Position numbers and translations under genes: made by a program. Shown one piece after another: positions 60,926 to 64,000 of a DNA stretch of 64,000 nt. The number at the start of each line of letters is the position of its first letter. Position 1 is the stretch's first letter. The notes beneath the pieces were generated by a model, which worked only from the letters and a program-made list of their open reading frames with translations, was not told the origin of the DNA and searched no databases. The DNA is from JANQRA01 sp035550735 (GTDB lineage: Bacteria; Actinomycetota; Acidimicrobiia; Spongiisociales; ZC4RG35): the NCBI GenBank assembly GCA_035550735.1, contig DASZOM010000026.1:124001-188000 (forward strand), in the 5' to 3' direction.

Positions 60926-62155
60926 ATGGACACTGGCGACGCTGCTTGGGTGCTGGTCTCTGCCGCCCTGGTGTTGTTCATGACACCGGGTCTCGCGCTG
61001 TTCTACGGCGGCATGGACCGGAGCAGGAACGTCCTCAACATGCTGATGATGAACTTCTGGTGTCTCCTCGTCGTGCCGGTCCTGTGGGCTGTGGTCGGCT
61101 TCTCACTCGCCCAGTCGGGTGACGGCAACCTCCTGGGGAACCTGGACAACGTCTTCCTGCGGGGTCTGGGCATCACCGGCGAGGACGGTGGATTCACCCT
61201 GCTGGTGATCGCCTTCCTCGGCATGTTCGCGGTGATCACGCCGGCGCTGATCTCGGGCGCGGTGGCGGACCGGATGAAGTTCTCGGCATGGGCGATCTTC
61301 GTCCCCGCCTGGCTGCTGTTGGTCTTCTGCCCCGTGTTCCGCTGGGTCTACGGGGGCTGGATCGGCGACCGGGGCGCCCTCGACTTCGCCGGGGGCACTG
61401 CGATCCATGTCAACGCGGGCATCGCCGCCCTGGCCGCGGTGCTGGTGCTGGGGAGACGCAAGGGGTGGCCGGAGCGGGGGCACCCGCCGCACTCGATGCC
61501 CCTGGTGATGCTGGGAACCGGGATCCTGTGGTTCGGCTGGTTCGGGTTCAACGCCGGCTCGGCGCTGGCTGCCAACGGCCAGGCGGTGCAGGCGTTCCTG
61601 AACACGTTTCTCGCCGCGGCTGCCGCCGGGCTCTCCTGGGGGTTCGTGGAGAAGCTTCGCGACGGGCATTTCACCAATCTCGGGGTGGCGTCGGGGATCG
61701 TGGCCGGTCTGGTCGCCATCACCCCGGCCGCGGGATTCGTCGCCGGGATGGCGCCGATCTGGATCGGCCTGGCGACCGGGGTGATCTGCTGTTACGCGGT
61801 CGGGCTGAAGATCAAGGCCGGCTATGACGACGCCCTCGACGTGGTTGGAGTCCACTTCGTGGGCGGATTGGTCGGCTCCCTCTCGGTCGGGCTCTTCGCC
61901 GAGCCCGACTTCTTCGGCGGCGAGTTCCTGGCAGGTGCATTCCACGGCGGCGGCCTCCGGCTCCTGGGTGAGCAGGCGCTGGCCAACGGCGCCACCATCG
62001 TCTACTGCTTCCTGGTGACCACCCTGATCATGCTGGCGATCAAGGCGACGATCGGGGTTCGCGTCTCGGAGGACGTCGAGGACCGAGGTCTCGACCTGGC
62101 GGAGCACGCCGAGGCGGCCTATGCGAGCGGCTTGGCCAGCGCCGCCGGGCAATGA
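60926..62155 (+). CDS. amtB: ammonium transporter AmtB
   Basis: This 409-residue protein has about eleven membrane segments. The twin pore histidines are in GTAIHVNAGIAALAAV and DVVGVHFVGGLVGSLSV. Aromatic gate residues lie in the WCLLVVPVLWAVVGF and WFGWFGFNAG regions. Amt proteins import ammonium and are shut by GlnK, encoded just downstream. The C-terminal cytoplasmic tail (ATIGVRVSEDVEDRGLDLAEHAEAAY in pieces) is the GlnK-binding part. GAGGAGG precedes the ATG. Confidence 0.96.
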   Translation: MDTGDAAWVLVSAALVLFMTPGLALFYGGMDRSRNVLNMLMMNFWCLLVVPVLWAVVGFSLAQSGDGNLLGNLDNVFLRGLGITGEDGGFTLLVIAFLGMFAVITPALISGAVADRMKFSAWAIFVPAWLLLVFCPVFRWVYGGWIGDRGALDFAGGTAIHVNAGIAALAAVLVLGRRKGWPERGHPPHSMPLVMLGTGILWFGWFGFNAGSALAANGQAVQAFLNTFLAAAAAGLSWGFVEKLRDGHFTNLGVASGIVAGLVAITPAAGFVAGMAPIWIGLATGVICCYAVGLKIKAGYDDALDVVGVHFVGGLVGSLSVGLFAEPDFFGGEFLAGAFHGGGLRLLGEQALANGATIVYCFLVTTLIMLAIKATIGVRVSEDVEDRGLDLAEHAEAAYASGLASAAGQ

Positions 62156-62222
62156 GCGAGACGAGGATGAGGCAGACGACACCGACCGACACCAGCAGGC
62201 CGACGGGGAAAGGGACCACGAA

Positions 62223-62561
62223 ATGAAACTGATCATCGCCTTCGTCAAGCCCTTCAAGCTCGAGCAGGTGCGTGACGCGCTCAAGGCTGTCGGGGTATCG
62301 GGGATGTCGGTCGGCGACATCTCCGGGTTCGGCCGCCAGGGCGGCCAGACCGAGGTCTACCGGGGGGCCGAGTATGAGGTGGAGTTCGTCCCCAAGATCC
62401 GGCTCGAGGTGATCGTCACCGACGAGCTCGCCACGTCCGCGGTGACGGCGATCGAGTCGGCGGCACACACCGGCGACCTCGGGGACGGCAAGATCGTCGT
62501 GGTGGCACTCGAGGATGTCGTTCGAATCCGGACGGGGGAGAGGGGTGCCGACGCCGTCTGA
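62223..62561 (+). CDS. glnK: PII nitrogen signalling protein GlnK
   Basis: This 112-residue PII protein has MKLIIAFVKPFKLEQVRDAL at the N-terminus, the T-loop QTEVYRGAEYEVEFVPK with modifiable Y51, and the B/C loops TGDLGDGKIVVV and RIRTGERGADAV. It reports 2-oxoglutarate and ATP/ADP status and inhibits AmtB. The start follows GGGAAAGGG. Its end overlaps glnD by 17 bases, so modifier and target are coupled. Confidence 0.96.
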   Translation: MKLIIAFVKPFKLEQVRDALKAVGVSGMSVGDISGFGRQGGQTEVYRGAEYEVEFVPKIRLEVIVTDELATSAVTAIESAAHTGDLGDGKIVVVALEDVVRIRTGERGADAV

Positions 62562-64000
62562 GCCCCGGCTGGCCGGCTTCGTCGGTCTCCGAGACTCGTT
62601 GCGCCAGGGCCTCATCGGCGATGGTGGGAGGGAGCTGTGCGCCGCCCTCAGCGGGGCCCTCGACGAGGCGATCGGGGCCCAGGGTTGGGAAGGGGACGCC
62701 TCCGTCGCGATCGTGGCCCTGGGCGGCTACGGGCGCGGCGAGCTGAGCCCGCACTCCGACATCGACCTGATGTTGCTCCACCGGCTGGAGGACCCATCCG
62801 ACGCCGCCGCCCGGCTGTTCCGCCCTCTCTGGGACGCAGGGCTCCGCGTCGGCCACTCGGTGCGGACGGTCGCCGAGGCGGGCTCTGCGGCGAGGGAGCG
62901 ATTCGACACCCAGACCACGTTGCTCACGGCTCGTCTCGTCGCCGGGAACGCGGCGATGTGGGACGAGCTGGTGAACCGGGTGACCGCGGTCACCCGGGCC
63001 CGCCCCCTGCGCCGGCATCTGGTTGCCGAGGAGAGGGAGCGACGACGGCAATGGCCCTATCTGGTGATGGCGCCCGACCTGAAGAACGGCCGTGGTGGCC
63101 TGCGCGTCCTGCAGGGCCTCGATTGGGAGCGGCGACGGGAGGCCCTGATCGGCCGTTTCACAGCCCATCCGTCGCCCGAGGAGGAGAGCGCAGCCGAGAT
63201 CCTCCTCCGGGCGCGCAACGCACTCCACGTCGTGACCGGGCGTCCCGGTGACGTCCTCTCGCCCGAGCTCCGGGGATCGGTGGCCCGGTGGCTGGGGGGA
63301 GACGAGCGGGAGACGATCCAGTCGGTGATCGACGCCACCCACCTAGTGGACGGTCTCGCCGCCCGTCACTGGCCCGAGGCGCTCCCCTCCGCACGGCGCC
63401 AGAGGAGAAGCCGGGGTTCCGGGCCCCGGAGCCGGGCCGCCCCAACTCGTTTCGCCCGAAGCCCGCTTGCCGAGCTGATGCAACTGTTGGAGAGCGGCGA
63501 GGTCGCCGCCGACGAGCGTCACGGAGAAGACGGGGTCCTCGCCCGGACCCTTCCGGGCTGGGACGAGGTCTGGTCGAGAGCGCAGTTGGAGCCCTTCCAC
63601 GAGCACCCGGTGGGAGCCCATCTCTGGCGGACGGTCGACGAGATGCGCTTCCTGATCGCCGACGATGGCCACTATGGCCGGGTGGCTTCGGAGGTGGGGA
63701 GCCCCGAGACATTGCTTCTCGCCGCCCTCCTCCATGACATCGGCAAGGGACGCGGAGACGACCACTCCGCGGCAGGTGCCGAGATCGCCAGGTCCGCATG
63801 CGCCCGGCTGGGCGTCCCCCTGGCTACCGCGGCCATCGTCGAGCAGGTGGTCCGTCATCATCTGCTGCTGGCGACCACCGCCACCCGACGTGACCTGGAC
63901 GATCCCGCCGTCATCGACGAGGTCGTCGAGCTGATCGGGGACCTGGAGACGTTGCAGACCCTCTACCTGGTAACCGTGGCCGACTCCAAGGCGACCGGGC
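62545..64000 (+). CDS. glnD: [Protein-PII] uridylyltransferase/adenylyltransferase GlnD, N-terminal part
   Basis: The frame is open to the right edge. From GTG 62545 (MPTPSEPRLAGFVGLRDS), which has GGGGGAGAG just upstream, the first 485 residues are visible. The nucleotidyltransferase domain carries GGYGRGELSPHSDIDLMLL near residues 60-78, and MAPDLKNGRGGLRVLQGL is the conserved GlnD segment. An HD domain begins LLHDIGKGRGDDHS near residues 395-408. The ACT domains lie beyond the window. It modifies the T-loop tyrosine of GlnK according to glutamine level. Confidence 0.93.
   Translation, partial: MPTPSEPRLAGFVGLRDSLRQGLIGDGGRELCAALSGALDEAIGAQGWEGDASVAIVALGGYGRGELSPHSDIDLMLLHRLEDPSDAAARLFRPLWDAGLRVGHSVRTVAEAGSAARERFDTQTTLLTARLVAGNAAMWDELVNRVTAVTRARPLRRHLVAEERERRRQWPYLVMAPDLKNGRGGLRVLQGLDWERRREALIGRFTAHPSPEEESAAEILLRARNALHVVTGRPGDVLSPELRGSVARWLGGDERETIQSVIDATHLVDGLAARHWPEALPSARRQRRSRGSGPRSRAAPTRFARSPLAELMQLLESGEVAADERHGEDGVLARTLPGWDEVWSRAQLEPFHEHPVGAHLWRTVDEMRFLIADDGHYGRVASEVGSPETLLLAALLHDIGKGRGDDHSAAGAEIARSACARLGVPLATAAIVEQVVRHHLLLATTATRRDLDDPAVIDEVVELIGDLETLQTLYLVTVADSKATG

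Overview
The window is GC-rich (roughly two thirds G+C) and tightly packed. It looks like a chromosomal segment of an actinobacterium (Actinomycetota). The evidence is the actinobacterial families DUF2469 and DUF3052, many GTG/TTG starts, the housekeeping blocks recG-rsmD-coaD-yceD-rpmF-plsX-rnc, mutM-acyP-smc-ftsY, ffh-rpsP-khpA-rimM-trmD-rplS-lepB and amtB-glnK-glnD, and many genes whose -10 box lies only 6-8 bases from the start codon, the geometry of leaderless transcripts. An Acidimicrobiia-like lineage is a guess, not a demonstration. I see no rRNA, tRNA, CRISPR array, insertion sequence or prophage.

Layout. 1-12 kb: DNA repair, rRNA modification, CoA and phospholipid synthesis, RNase III, Fpg, SMC and FtsY, with a hairpin-rich tandem repeat just before smc. 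11-25 kb: small metabolic genes, a large glutamate synthase subunit without its usual small partner, EtfAB, a pyrimidine nucleoside phosphorylase and a tricorn-type protease. 24.5-29.5 kb (minus strand): an arginine operon of unusual type, with an acetylornithine carbamoyltransferase and an acetylglutamate kinase fused to an acetyltransferase, as in Xanthomonas, followed by argC and a SIMPL-domain gene; upp and an alkyltransferase-like gene lie upstream. 29.5-34.7 kb: PEP carboxylase, an LCP cell-wall ligase, a lipoprotein and a DUF4242 protein.

34.7-43.1 kb is the most distinctive accessory block: a giant LAL-type LuxR regulator divergent from a TetR regulator, two sister alpha/beta-hydrolases (one with Ser and one with Cys at the nucleophile position, the latter fused to a GT-B glycosyltransferase), an OsmC protein and a flavin monooxygenase-like protein. 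Matching inverted repeats precede both tetR and osmC, suggesting a small regulon. 43.1-47.3 kb (minus strand) holds CoxD/CoxE-like and split XdhC/CoxI-like maturation genes with no molybdenum hydroxylase in view.

47.3-54.8 kb is the translation/secretion block, with a lipoprotein, a thiolase and a small secreted protein between. 54.8-59.9 kb carries two ABC-2 export systems facing each other, the second divergent from a TetR gene. 60-64 kb has an enoyl-CoA hydratase and the ammonium operon amtB-glnK-glnD (glnD runs off the window), preceded by repeated half-sites resembling nitrogen-control boxes.
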